Assembly (NCBI GenBank): GCA_027625915.1
Contig: JANTQA010000023.1
Coordinates: 23,312,001 to 23,376,000, forward strand
Source of the DNA: Anaeramoeba flamelloides
Taxonomy: Eukaryota > Metamonada > Anaeramoebidae
Length of the DNA stretch: 64,000 nucleotides
Reading direction: 5' to 3'
Numbering within the stretch: the first letter of the stretch is position 1; every line of letters starts with the position of its first letter. A program made the translations under genes and the position numbers. The notes under the pieces are model-generated. The model was not told the origin of the DNA. It did no database searches and was given only the letters and a program-made list of their open reading frames with translations. This document shows positions 1 to 10,819 of this stretch, in pieces.

Positions 1-2390
1 GACGTTTCTTTAATATATTGAATGAATTGGCGCACCGGCAAGAAAAATAAAAACTTGGGTATATCCAGGGAATATTTTCTTTTTATCGTTTTGCTGATCA
101 AATACTTGGTTAATGAATCCCCGCCCTGGTGATGCACAGATTTGTCCAGTGCCAATTCTGTAACTTGTAAGGTTTGCGCTAAATACTCTTCTAAATTGCT
201 TTCGTCCTCGAGGTTTATTTTGTTGCTGGTGTTGCTGATTCTCTCATCAACATTATTAAGCATGTTGTCGATTGTTTGCTTATATTTGAGAAATATTTTG
301 CCACGGCTCTTTTTGCCCGCGACGCTCAATAGGCCATTTTCAATTGTAAAGTCTATTTCTGTTTCAATGTGCATCTCCTTTGGTATTTCGAAGGCGCTGA
401 TTTCTGATTGCTCGGCAATTGCCTTGAGTTCATTGGCAAATTGCTTCTTACTGGATTTCAGATGCTCCTTCGATGGGACGATGATGGCAACCAAAAAGGA
501 ATAGTCGGGGCATCCATAAATAAATATTTGATGGATCATCTTTGACTGCTTGAAGACGTGCTCTTCTAAATAATTCAATGACACAAACACGCCCTGGGAT
601 AATTTGATTGTATCCTTGATACGATCAATGATGATTAGTTTCCCGTCAATGTACTTCCCGATGTCGCCTGTCCTAAAATATCCGTCATTGGTAAAATTGT
701 TCTTTGTTGCTTCTTCGTCTTTCCAATACTCCTTAACCATTTCCTTGGTCTTCACACAGATCTCGCCGCACCCCTCAGAGACATAATAATTCATCTCGGG
801 GACATTCACCAACTTGACGTCTGCGCTTTTCAGGACTTGGTTATCGGTCGTAATGGATCCAACCTCGGTGGTGCCAAACGCATCAAAGACGCGATCCTCC
901 CCAAAGACCATTTGCAGAAACCGAAAGATCTTTTTGCTCGTCTTCGCGCCGCCAGTGAAAACAAAATTTACTCGGTCGCCAAACGCCATTGAGTATTTGG
1001 CGATTAAGAGCTTTCGGATTTCTTCCTCGCCCTTCTTTTGATCTTCCTTGGGCTTTTTCTTGTTCTCTTCCAGATTTGTTGCCAATTCTTCTTGGAACCT
1101 CGAATACAGGATCTCGTAGATCCTTGGCGTGGACGTAAACAGGCTTGGCGACGCGATCTTGACTTGCTCAAAGATTTTGCTAACTTCGCTGCAAATGGCC
1201 AGCCTTGCGCCATAAAAGATCGTGATCGGGAAGGTTTCCCGGGCACCGCAGTACCCCAGATTCGTAAATAGGTACAGAATGTAGGGCTGTGGGATCTTCG
1301 TGTCAATCAGGCCACGGCAGCAGACACGTTCTTTCCATGTCTCGTTCCGAAAGATCGCACCCTTGGGTTTCCCCGTGGAGCCGGACGTAAACATGATCGT
1401 ATAGATCTCGTCAGGCTTGGAATCATAAATATATCGCTCGCGCAATTCACCGATTTCGGTCATTGTTTGCTTCTCGGTTCCAAAATTATGATTGTAATTG
1501 AGATCGTCAATGTTAAGAAGAGGAATGTCTTGATCTTGAAAGGAATGCTTTGTTTTGTTTGTGCAGATGATCAATACAGGATCAACCTTTTGGCAAATGT
1601 CCCTAATCTTTGTCGAACTGGAGTCAGGTAGAATTGGTACAGTTGCTATTCCCAAAAAAATGCAGCTGTAATCAGCAAATAAAAATTCTAAACGATTTTC
1701 AGAACAAAGAATAACAAATGGCTGCTTCTTTGTTGGACGGTATTTTGGTGGCGTTTTGGGTTCCTTTTCGGTCTTATTTATATTTTTTTCTTTGTTTTCT
1801 TCGTTTTCGTTTTTTTCTTTCTTTTCTTCGTTTTCTTTGTTTTCATTTTTTTCTTTCTTTTCGTTTTTATCTTTTTGTATTTCGTTTTTTTCTTTGTTTT
1901 CTTTTTTTTCTTTGTTTTCTTGGATAATTTTTTTTTTTTTTTCTTCTTTTTCATTGTTATTTTCTTTTTCATTTGTTTTTTCTTTTTGTATTTCATTTTC
2001 ATCTTCTTTTTTTTCTTTTTCTTTAGTTTTCTTAAAAACTAAAGGATACAATTCTGTTGAAAAGCGCAAAGTCATGAGTAAAAATTGTAAATATGTAATA
2101 TATTTTAATTCGTTGTATTTATTAAATATACCAACACAAGGCCTTGTTGAATATGTCAAAAAGATTTGAAGAATCTTTTTTGAAAGATTAGGTTGTAAGG
2201 CAATCGATTCTTGGTGGGAGTATGTGTCGGTGTGTTCGCGGTAACATGTGTGATTGTGCCCCTTTTGTTCATAACATTCATTACAGAGATCATATTGCTC
2301 ACATTCGGTACAAGCATAAAAACCTTCCTTCAGATTAATTGCTTCGTTACACAATCTGCAATTGTGCTCACCAAAAGTCTTTTTGCTCAT
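1..2390 (-). CDS. ZZ finger + acyl-adenylating (AMP-binding) + carrier domain protein, 3' end beyond window
   Basis: One open frame runs from ATG 2390 to the window edge (796 codons); an in-frame TGA lies just upstream of the ATG. Residues 9-53 form a ZZ-type zinc finger (C11/C14, C27/C30, C36/C39, then H45/H47, with the typical YDLC core). An adenylation (ANL-family) domain follows. It is interrupted by a Lys/Glu/Asn tract (positions 1770-2030) placed before a segment starting PFVILCSENRLEF. The ATP-binding loop TSGSTGKPKG is at 335-344, FGTTEVG around E509, and the TGD aspartate is D576. A phosphopantetheine carrier-like module ends the visible part; its attachment motif GGDSL has S759. The likely reaction is ATP-dependent activation of a carboxylic acid and loading onto the carrier thiol. 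Adenylation-carrier proteins of this kind often continue into a reductase, but that part is outside the window. Codons are far more GC-rich than the surroundings. A plain long-chain acyl-CoA synthetase is less likely because of the carrier motif. Confidence 0.88.
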   Translation of the reverse strand, partial: MSKKTFGEHNCRLCNEAINLKEGFYACTECEQYDLCNECYEQKGHNHTCYREHTDTYSHQESIALQPNLSKKILQIFLTYSTRPCVGIFNKYNELKYITYLQFLLMTLRFSTELYPLVFKKTKEKEKKEDENEIQKEKTNEKENNNEKEEKKKKIIQENKEKKENKEKNEIQKDKNEKKEKNENKENEEKKEKNENEENKEKNINKTEKEPKTPPKYRPTKKQPFVILCSENRLEFLFADYSCIFLGIATVPILPDSSSTKIRDICQKVDPVLIICTNKTKHSFQDQDIPLLNIDDLNYNHNFGTEKQTMTEIGELRERYIYDSKPDEIYTIMFTSGSTGKPKGAIFRNETWKERVCCRGLIDTKIPQPYILYLFTNLGYCGARETFPITIFYGARLAICSEVSKIFEQVKIASPSLFTSTPRIYEILYSRFQEELATNLEENKKKPKEDQKKGEEEIRKLLIAKYSMAFGDRVNFVFTGGAKTSKKIFRFLQMVFGEDRVFDAFGTTEVGSITTDNQVLKSADVKLVNVPEMNYYVSEGCGEICVKTKEMVKEYWKDEEATKNNFTNDGYFRTGDIGKYIDGKLIIIDRIKDTIKLSQGVFVSLNYLEEHVFKQSKMIHQIFIYGCPDYSFLVAIIVPSKEHLKSSKKQFANELKAIAEQSEISAFEIPKEMHIETEIDFTIENGLLSVAGKKSRGKIFLKYKQTIDNMLNNVDERISNTSNKINLEDESNLEEYLAQTLQVTELALDKSVHHQGGDSLTKYLISKTIKRKYSLDIPKFLFFLPVRQFIQYIKET

Positions 2391-2786
2391 TATAGTTGTT
2401 TGAATTATTTGTACTTTGAAAAAAATGGTTCATTTTTATCCCAATTTACTTTTAGGTTAATCATCAAATTAAAATTCTGGTTTCCGGTTGGTAGAATGTT
2501 TTTTTGTCTGTTAGAGTTTCAAGGTATTAATTTTGTAAAATTTAGAAAAAGCCAAAATCTTGAATTTATTTTGTTTTGGATTCGAAACAAATCAGGTTCT
2601 GTTGTAAAATTTTCCACTTTGAAAGTTTTTGCTTCTAACATTGAGAATCTGTATTCTAATTTGATACAAATAAAGATCATTATTAAGTGGTAAAACTAAA
2701 AAGTCGAAGTCACTTTCTGAATTATTTTTGAAAAAAAGTCTTTTGAGAAATACATCAATCAATTTTTGTATTTCAAAGTCCCACAG

Positions 2787-3511
2787 GTTTACAATTCCTA
2801 GAATTTAAAAAAAGGCCAACTTGTGTCAGATGTGGAGGGTTGTTAATTTGGTACTTATCTGATCCATATTCAGATTTTTATGAATAATAGTAATGGTTCA
2901 AAAAGGCAATTATTCATTAATTTATTTTTTTTTTCTAAAAATCTGAATCTATTGGCCTAATAAAAATAATTTAGGAGCTAAGTTTCGAAAAAATTGTAAT
3001 TTATGGCTGTTGATTTAAATTTTTAATTTGGTTTGGTTTTATTTGGAATCATTTGAAATTATTTTGTTTTAAGGGATCTATCTCATTTAAATTTTTTTAT
3101 CTAAATTTTGAGGATATTGAAAAAATTTTTTGTCAATTACTTCGATTTGAAAACCCCTGTTTATTTTCAATATTAATTATATTTCTCGATAAGGAATCCT
3201 TATATAGAAAAAAGGACAAAAAAATTATAGAGACTAGTCCCTTAAAAAGTTCTAAATAAATCAAACCTACTAAAAAGTTACAATTGAAAACCTAAAAATC
3301 AATTTTTTTTCAAAGTTTCTACCAATTTTTTTTGTCTTCCGCTCATCAATTTGGGATTCTTAAAGAAAAAATAAACTGTTATAAAAGGCATTTTTGAACC
3401 ATTATTATTATACATAAAAATCTGAACATGGGTCAGATAAGTACCAAATTAACAACCCTCCACATCTGACCCAAATTAGTCTTTTTTTAAATCACAGGAA
3501 TAGTAAACCTT
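2787..3511. repeat. Inverted-repeat element with ~120-bp arms
   Basis: The left arm (about 2787-2910) and the right arm (about 3390-3511) are reverse complements with scattered differences. Both contain GGAGGGTTGTTAATTTGG (left arm strand) followed by TACTTATCTGA. The ~480-bp interior is A/T-rich without a credible ORF. It abuts the reversed R1 copy, so it may be an insertion next to or within R1. A clear target duplication was not seen. Confidence 0.65.
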
Positions 3512-3519
3512 ATAGAGCT

Positions 3520-4760
3520 ACTAAAACGAAAGCAAATCTTCAAGTAAATTTTAATAGCAATTTCAAAAAAATATAATCACCACTTCTTGAAATTGAAAAA
3601 CATAGTAAAAATCTGATTACTCAAAAACAAAACTTACTTTTAATGCTATTTTTCAGAAATAAATTATTTCTTGTAAATTTTTAATTCATTCTTCTCATTT
3701 TTGAAAAGTTCAAAATTCTACATATTTCCAAATTAAACAAAAACAATTATTTCCTCTGCAAGAAGATTGAAAGCTTATTATTTTCGTATTATAAAAGGAA
3801 GTGTATCAAAATATACTTTAAAAATGAAACTACTAAGTTCTAAAAAAAACCCAGGATAAAAAATCCACTTAATTTCAAAAAAAAAAAAATACAATATTTA
3901 TTTTACACTTTGAAAATTAGATTTTTGTTTATTCAAATAACAATTAAAATCATTTTTTTCTTTTTATTAAAGAAAAAAATACGAGAAAAAAAATTATATA
4001 ATAAAATTCAAAATTCTCCCAAAATGATTTTTTAAAAACATGGAAAATTCAACTTATAATCAAAAGAAATAATCTTTAATTTGATTATTTACAATCAATA
4101 ATTAATAACACAATCTAATTATTTTAGTAGATTATTTTATGGTGCAAAGATTAAATGTATAAATAGATTTTACAATTATTCTTTATAATTCTTTAAAGGT
4201 TTTCAAACAAATAAAACCAAAAAAAATAAATAAATCTAATAAAAAACAATACTAAATATCATTAAATAACTGATTTTAATACTAATACTAAGTTCTTTAT
4301 ACTCTAAAAATTTGAAAAGAATAATTTTCCCAGTCTTTTAAATTTCAAGAAATTTAATCAATTTTTGTAAAAAAAAGAAATGATCAATTTTTTTAGATCT
4401 TCAAGAATTATATATTTAATTTATTTTTGGTGTATTTTAAAAATAAGAGTAAATTTTCAATCTTATTTCTAAATGCAAATTTTCAGAAATAGTTAAGAGT
4501 GGAATTTCTTCAAAATAAGAAGGTTTTGGAAAATTTTTCCATTTCAGTTTTGATATAAAAATCTTAATCAAGAAAGTATATATACCTTTTTACTGAAATT
4601 TAATTGGAAAAATGAACTTTTTTTAAAAATTAAAACTCATATCTCAAAAGTTGATAAAGTGGTTTTATTATTATGTTTCGTTGCATCCCTGTGGAAAGAA
4701 TCGATATATTATAGGGATAAATTTGAGTTTCCAATCTTTTGGGGGTGGGGAGTATAATTT
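3520..4760 (-). repeat. Dispersed long repeat R1, copy c (reversed)
   Basis: Read as reverse complement, this stretch follows the same order of landmarks as 20150-22000 and 38260-39470. These include AACTTTTCAAAAATGAGAA, AGCATTAAAAG, a TTATTAATTATTGAT segment, ATTAAAATCAGTTATTT and a TTTCAGTAAAAAGG-like segment. Divergence is substantial, so it is an old copy. No coding content was seen. Confidence 0.6.
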
Positions 4761-6001
4761 TAATTAAATTGTAATACACAATACAAATACAAAAACTTAA
4801 TTTTTATTAAAATTTTTCAAAACTTTTATTGAAAAATTAAAATATTTTTCTTTTGACTGATAAAAACTCCATAATCTTTTTTAATTTATTAAAATATTTT
4901 AGAAAAATTGAGTAAATAACACTTAAAAATCTTTTTGATCAACTTTATCATAGTATAATGAAGTCTTTTTCGTAAAATTATTATTTTTAAAGATAAACTG
5001 AAAAAAAAATAGTTGTAGATAATATTTGAACCGGTTTTTTCTGCTTGAATTGTAGTAATTATTCGAAAATCACAATGTGATTTCCAGAGTAACCATTATC
5101 TTGAAAAAATAAATTATAATAATTTATGTGAAAAATAATAAAAATTTATATTTTATTCCCAAATTTAAGTTTCCTCTTTTTTTCATTGTGGACAAATGTT
5201 GTTGTTTTTTTCGATTCCAGTAAAATTTAATCAAAATCATTGAAATTAGAAATGGGTCACTAAAAAATTAATATTTTTTCTCATTATTTAATTTTTTTTT
5301 TTTTAAATCTTAAACTTAAATTAAAAATATTTCACCAACAAAAATTTAGATACTGTTTTAATTTTTATATATTATTTAATAAATTTGTGAAGAAACATCA
5401 AATTAGAAGGGTTCAATAATTAGAAATTACTAATTATTTATAATTTACAATACCTTAAAACAATAAAAAAAAATAAATAAATTTTCAAAACTAATAAGAT
5501 AATAATGTATTTAAAATTTGGAGAGCAGAACACAAAAAATAAGAAAATTGTGATTTTTTTGAAATTTCTGAACAATTATTGATCAATCAAAGATTAATGA
5601 CTCCAACTTTTTTTATTTTTTGATCTTCTATTTTAAAAACTCAACTTTTAATAACATCAATTATTCAAAAAAAATCTTTACTGATTAAATTTAAGAGATT
5701 ATCGAATTAAAAAAAAAAAAAAAATCAAAAATGAAAAAATAAATTGAGATCTTTTTCAAAAAAATAAAAAAATCAGTTTGAATCAAATTGTATTATTTTT
5801 GCGATTTTAAACGGTTTTAACTCGGTGAAAATTTTGTATTTTGGAGAATTTGCCAAAAAAATATTTCTTACTCTACTTCATTTTATCATAATCAAAAAAA
5901 AAATTGTTTATAATCAAAATAGTTTTGAATTTTGGTATTTGGGAAATTTATTTTTAGAGATAGAAAGAAAAAATGGAAATTTTTTGTTCTAGTAAATAAC
6001 A

Positions 6002-6194
6002 CAGTAAGTTCCATTTTTAAGGCACAAACTTTCAACGAAAATTAAAGCACAAAAAAAAATCTCAAATTAAGGCACAAAAATCAGAGTCTATCAAAATAGA
6101 TTGTAAAATAAAAAATCGAAATTTTGTGCCTTAATTTGAGATTTTTTTTGCCTTAAATTACGTTGAATGTTTGTGCCTTAAATTTGAAACTGAT
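6002..6194. mobile_element. Diverged copy of palindromic CAGTCAGTT MITE
   Basis: The element starts CAGTAAGTTCC and ends near GAAACTGATTATA. Between them are inverted blocks of AAGGCACAAA, TCTCAAATTAAGGCAC and their complements. It is the same family as the copies at 26742, 60685 and 63069 but more mutated, and the left TA is lost. Confidence 0.7.
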
Positions 6195-7049
6195 TATAAT
6201 AGTTTAAGAAAAAATTTTTAGAACATTTTTTATGTAACAAATTAAATTAAAAGATCTATACTTTGAATGATTTGGATTAACTATGTAGAAGTTTAAAATT
6301 AAAGTGGGTTATTATTGAGTATTAATTAATTTGTGTAGAAAAGGTTTTAATCTCTGTAAAAATCAATAAATCAATATGTAAAGATAGATTAAACGATCAA
6401 TTAAAAAGGATACTCTTCTCTTATAAATAGCACAAGAATTTCAGAAAAAAATCACATTTTGGGGGAAATTAAAAGATTAGATCATCAACCTTAACACATT
6501 TATAAGTGTTAAAACGGTCTTTCTTAAATTTTTTCTCGGAAAGTATATTTATTGTTCAAAAATCAAATTATTTTCAAAAAATAATAAATAATGAATAGAT
6601 TATATTTAAAAAACAGTATAAGTGTATCGGGAATACATTGATGTGAAAACTAGTTGTATAATTTAGAAATTTAAAAATAATAAACCTTTTACATATTTTA
6701 GACTGAAAATTATTGAGTTAATCTTGAAATATAAAAATTCAAAAAATTATTACTTTTTAAGGCTCTAAACTGACTTATCAATTCTTTAAAAGTTTTTATT
6801 TGGTACAAATCTTTAATTTTATATAATATAAACAGTATATCCTATAAATTTTTAGTATTTATTGGAATTACAGGTACAAAAAAAAAATTGAATTAAAGTT
6901 TAAATTTCTGATTCTATGGGTGCACACTGGGTTGGGTGTGACACAATCTCTTTTCGCAATTAGGATAAATAATGATCGTTTGATTCGAGCATTTGGAAAT
7001 ATCCTCTGACTGTCTAACTTATTTATAAGTGTATCCTGTTAAAAATGTT

Positions 7050-7229
7050 GAGGTAAAAAGTTTGAACTAAATTTAAGACACAAAAAAATCTCAAATTCAG
7101 GCACATTTTTTATTTGTTATTTTTTTCAAAATTTTTTACCAAAATTCGAAAAATGTTTTTTAATTTGTGATTTTTTTTGTGCCTTAAAATTTCGTTCAAA
7201 CTTGTGCCTTAAAAGTAGAACTGGTTGTA
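7050..7229. mobile_element. Decayed CAGTCAGTT-type MITE
   Basis: Blocks TTTAAGACACAAAAAAATCT at the left, and TTTTTTGTGCCTTAAAATTT plus CTTGTGCCTTAAAAGTAGAA at the right, match the MITE family. The left terminus is eroded. The right end reads GAACTGGTTGTA. Confidence 0.6.
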
Positions 7230-7726
7230 ATATTCTTAGAATAAAAATTTTTAAAAATCGGTAAAATGCAAATACTTGCTGAAATAAACATCTTTCTCTT
7301 ATTTGTTGCAACAAAAAGAAGCTTTTCCAAACTAACTTTTTAAAGCACAAATCTTTTGGAAAAAAATAAGGTAAGTGATTTGTATTAAAAGGTTGACATA
7401 TTGTATTAACCTGGAGAAATGAATTTAACAGAAACAATAATTGTAAAAAATAAAAATAATAAAAGAAAAAATAAAATATGAAACAGGATGCATAAAAAAA
7501 TAAATATTTAATTAGTAATTTATTGATTTTAAAAAATATTATTTTGTAGAATAAAACAAAAAAAATATCACAATTTTATGAAAGCAATGTTTCATAAAAA
7601 TAAAGATAAAACAATGTATGGTAAATGAAAAACAGCAATCTTTCAAAAAAATAAAAAAAAAGAATAACACAAAAAAAATCGTAAAAAGAAAAAATAATAA
7701 ATTAGAATAAATGCTATGGAGAGTAA

Positions 7727-8800
7727 TTAAACAAAATGCTCAATGTTACAATTTAATAAATGTGATTTTGATAGCCTAGTGCTGTTAAAGCACTGATAGG
7801 TGTTATCATAAGTGTTGTCATAGAAGAATTTGTTGAAGGAAGTGTCTAGATCAGAGCCACCAATCCAAGAGGGCTCGGAAGGGAACAACATTTGGTAAAA
7901 CAGTGTTTGGTGTTCACTGTTTTCATCACACTCCAAATGTTTTGTTTTCAATTCAAACTTTTCATTTGAGCTTGTTGAGTCTATTTTCATGCTTTGTTGT
8001 TGTGACTGTTGTAAAAAGAAACCCTTCTCTGTTTCTTTCTGTTCTTGAAGATGAAATACCCTCTTTTCCAATGGATCGCGGATTGTTTTCAGCGAGTTTG
8101 TTGCTGAAATATGATTGGGCTTGGTTTCTCGTTGTTGTGCTTGTTGGAATGAGTAAAAGTTAATAGTACTAAGATTCAGATTATTCTCTAATTGTTTTTT
8201 CTGCTTTTGTTGTTGTTCTTGTTGTTGTTCTTGTTGTTGTTGTCGAATCTCTGTTATTGGTTTTATGCTTGGGCCTTGCCTTTTGCTTTGTCTTTGGGTT
8301 TGTGTGTTTTTGACCTTGCTGATTGGTACAAGCTTTGTTCGATCAGAATTTGGTTTTGGTTTTTTTTGAGTTACAATCCTTAGTGATCGTTGCCTTTTCC
8401 TTGGATTTCTTTTTTTTTTGATCCTTGCCTTTTCTTGTTGCTTAGATGTGAAAATCATCCAGTCTCGTGAATACTCCCTACTGTTTTCCAACAAATACGT
8501 CCGCTCTAAAAAGGCAGTTAGTCCCCTTTCAATCGTCTTCTTCTTCCTATTCGTCAAATCGGCTAGTAACTCAATGCAGGTCCTCCTGATGCGTACCTCA
8601 GAAGGAATGTCGTTACTTTCGCAAAGTGTCGTTTTAAATAAGCCAATATACCTCGAACTTAAATGGTGCACCTTCAGACCGAGAATCGATGTTTTGTCCA
8701 GCTTCATCAATTTAAGTAGCCTTTTTCGATAGCTCCTTTCGTTTTTGAGCTTGGAGTGAAGCGATTTAAGTGTCTTTTCTTTTGTTTTGGTAATTTCCAT
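7727..8800 (-). CDS. Gln-rich, probably nuclear protein of unknown function
   Basis: A single-exon ORF of 357 residues with ATG at 8800 and TAA at 7727. I do not recognise a family. Residues 20-115 are predicted mainly helical and conserved-looking (IGLFKTTL, EVRIRRTCIELLADL); the pattern recalls helical-bundle modules such as the TFIIS N-terminal type, but this is only a weak impression. Residues 120-145 are strongly basic (RIKKKRNPRKRQRS), a likely nuclear localisation signal. A Gln tract occupies 187-202, with more Gln clusters near 217-223 and 264-269. The tail (295-345) is richer in acidic, aromatic and Asn residues, with a short YDNT repeat. The layout of a small folded module, basic patch and Gln-rich region resembles transcription-associated proteins, which is inference. 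The real GC-rich exon lies at the 5' half. Confidence 0.75.
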   Translation of the reverse strand: MEITKTKEKTLKSLHSKLKNERSYRKRLLKLMKLDKTSILGLKVHHLSSRYIGLFKTTLCESNDIPSEVRIRRTCIELLADLTNRKKKTIERGLTAFLERTYLLENSREYSRDWMIFTSKQQEKARIKKKRNPRKRQRSLRIVTQKKPKPNSDRTKLVPISKVKNTQTQRQSKRQGPSIKPITEIRQQQQEQQQEQQQKQKKQLENNLNLSTINFYSFQQAQQRETKPNHISATNSLKTIRDPLEKRVFHLQEQKETEKGFFLQQSQQQSMKIDSTSSNEKFELKTKHLECDENSEHQTLFYQMLFPSEPSWIGGSDLDTSFNKFFYDNTYDNTYQCFNSTRLSKSHLLNCNIEHFV

Positions 8801-10666
8801 TTGGGTTTCGTTTTTTGTTTTTTGTTTTTTTTATGAAACAAAAAAAGAAAAGAAAAAAAAAGAGAAACAAAGCTAAACAAATACAAATAAATTGAAAAAA
8901 TTATGAATGAAAAAAGTAAACTTGTCAAAATTAGGCAATCACTTTTTTTTCATCAAGTAAACAGTACTGTTGGGAATTATTTTTTCATCCATTTTTTAAT
9001 AAACAATTTTTTTTTTTTTTTTCTCTTTTTTTATTTAAGAGATTTTTCACAAACGATTAAGAAAGTTGAGCTATTTGCTTTGGTTTGTTTGTTCTTATTT
9101 TCTTTTTCTCAAAAAATTTTTTTTTCTAATTTTGTTTTGACAAAAAGAATTTTTTTATCTAAACTTTGTATCTTAAAGTCAACTTTGGTACAAAAATTGA
9201 TTTTTTTGTTTGTTCGTATTTTATAGAAAAATTTGTGATTAAAAATTTTTTGATTTGTAATCAAGCTTTTTATTGAGTAAAAACTGGAAACGGCATTTAT
9301 TGGTTGATTACTTTTTCTTTTATTACCTCAATAATTTTGGAAAAAAAAATTTTTCATCAGAAAAAAAATATTTTTTCCAAAAATTCAAAGTCTATTTTTT
9401 ATTATCCAAAACCTTAGACGGATAAGTTGTATTTTTTGTCGAGAAATTGAAGTAATAGTGGAAACAAAGATAGAGTTAAAAGATAAGATTGGTTAAGTCG
9501 ACTCTTATTAAAAAAATCGTTTTACAATCTTGACAATTTTGAAAATCCTTTAACATTTTGCATTTGTAAAAAAAAGTGAAAACAAAATGAAAAGGAGAAA
9601 CCAATTACTCTTACTCTTTGATCGAATTTTCTCTTTTTGAATTTCACAAAGTTGGAAAAGTAATTATCAGAAAAAGGAAAAAAATAAAATAAAAAAACAA
9701 GAGGAACTCATAGGAATTTTTTCATGAAGGCTGTTCAAAAATTTTGACTTTTTTGTTTATTAAATTAATTTTGTTTTTTCATCAACATTTTATTTTGATC
9801 CCATTTTTAGTTTTCTTTTTCTTGTTTTTTGATCAATATTTTTTTTTTTCCATAACAAGTAAATATCCAATAAACTCTGGGGTACTTAAAAATCATATCT
9901 ATCTCACAACACCCCAAGAGCCATTCAAATAAATCTTCATACGCCTTCGGGTGATTGGAATTCGAAGTTAATAGTTATTTTAATTGCACATGTTAGCATA
10001 AACAAATATTAATTTTTAGATTATTGAAAATTTTTTACAATAAAGAAGGCTATTAATTTTATGAAAGTTCAAAAGATCTTTTATGAACAACAGAGTATTT
10101 GTTGACTTAAAAGAATGATGCGCGAAGATATCTCGTGAAAAATTACAATTTGGTTTTTTTTTTTTTTTAAAGATTTAAATTGAATGAAAATATTTTTTTA
10201 ATAGTTTTTATCTTTATCATTTTCTCACCATTTTTTAAAGTAGCATGTGAAAATATATCTCGAATTTATTTTCTTTCCTTTTAAATGTTTCGAAATTAGG
10301 TTCTTAATTGTGGAATTTTTTTTTTTTACTGTTGTAATAATACTTGGTGCATAAAAGTTTAATCCATGTTTCAAAATAAAAAGCGTGTTTTTTTGTTATA
10401 GAAGGACCGGGCACCAACTGATCAAAGAAACCAACAATAAAACCAAAGTAAATACGGTAATGCTTTCTTAAAGTTTTATTATTTGTAAAATGAAATTCTA
10501 AAAATAAAGGAATAAATTGGAAATTCAAACTCCAAAAATAGAGATAATTTTTATCTTCATTTCAGCAGATAACAAAAACAAAAAATTAAAAAAAAATAGA
10601 GATAAATTCCAAATACTTAATTTATTATTAATTTAAAATATCAAGGAGTTGACATTGAAAATTGAT

Positions 10667-10819
10667 TTGAACTTAGATATACTATTATGCAACGAATGGG
10701 GTGTTGGTTTGGTACAAGAAGAAAACAAACTACAGCCTATATTTGGAAACATGGATTATAGTTGTATGGGAACAAATTATTTTGACCTCTGTACAATAAA
10801 TTTTTTTATAGATGGATGA
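10667..10819 (+). pseudogene. Possible Tc1/mariner transposase fragment
   Basis: An open stretch of 50 codons contains NEWGVGLVQEENKLQPIFG, then NMD and a Tyr ten residues later. This resembles the Tc1/mariner DDE region, where an aromatic-W-G motif is followed about 15 residues later by I-x-G-x-M-(D/N) and then a Tyr. It has no start codon, ends at TGA, and the downstream catalytic block was not found in any frame. Its presence fits the many TA-flanked MITEs here, which would need such an enzyme. Chance resemblance cannot be excluded. Confidence 0.35.

Larger units (their letters stand above)
2391..7726. other. A/T-rich spacer with repeats
   Basis: No convincing gene is seen in these 5.3 kb. 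The stretch holds an inverted-repeat element (2787-3511), a reversed copy of the long repeat R1 (about 3520-4760) and two decayed palindromic MITEs (6002-6194 and about 7050-7229). A slightly more GC-rich patch at 6910-7010 shows no recognisable product on either strand. Confidence 0.6.

Noticed and set aside
142-1041. Forward-strand ORFs of 60-120 codons (and a reverse one at 1004-1306)
   Set aside because: They are other-frame shadows of the reverse-strand adenylation gene, whose motifs lie in a single continuous frame.
1718-2169. Forward Phe/Ser-rich and reverse Lys-rich ORFs
   Set aside because: They are out-of-frame readings of the Lys/Glu/Asn tract of the adenylation gene.
10304-10528. 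Reverse ORF of 74 codons next to the transposase-like scrap
   Set aside because: Slightly richer in GC near 10400, but no transposase motif on either strand.
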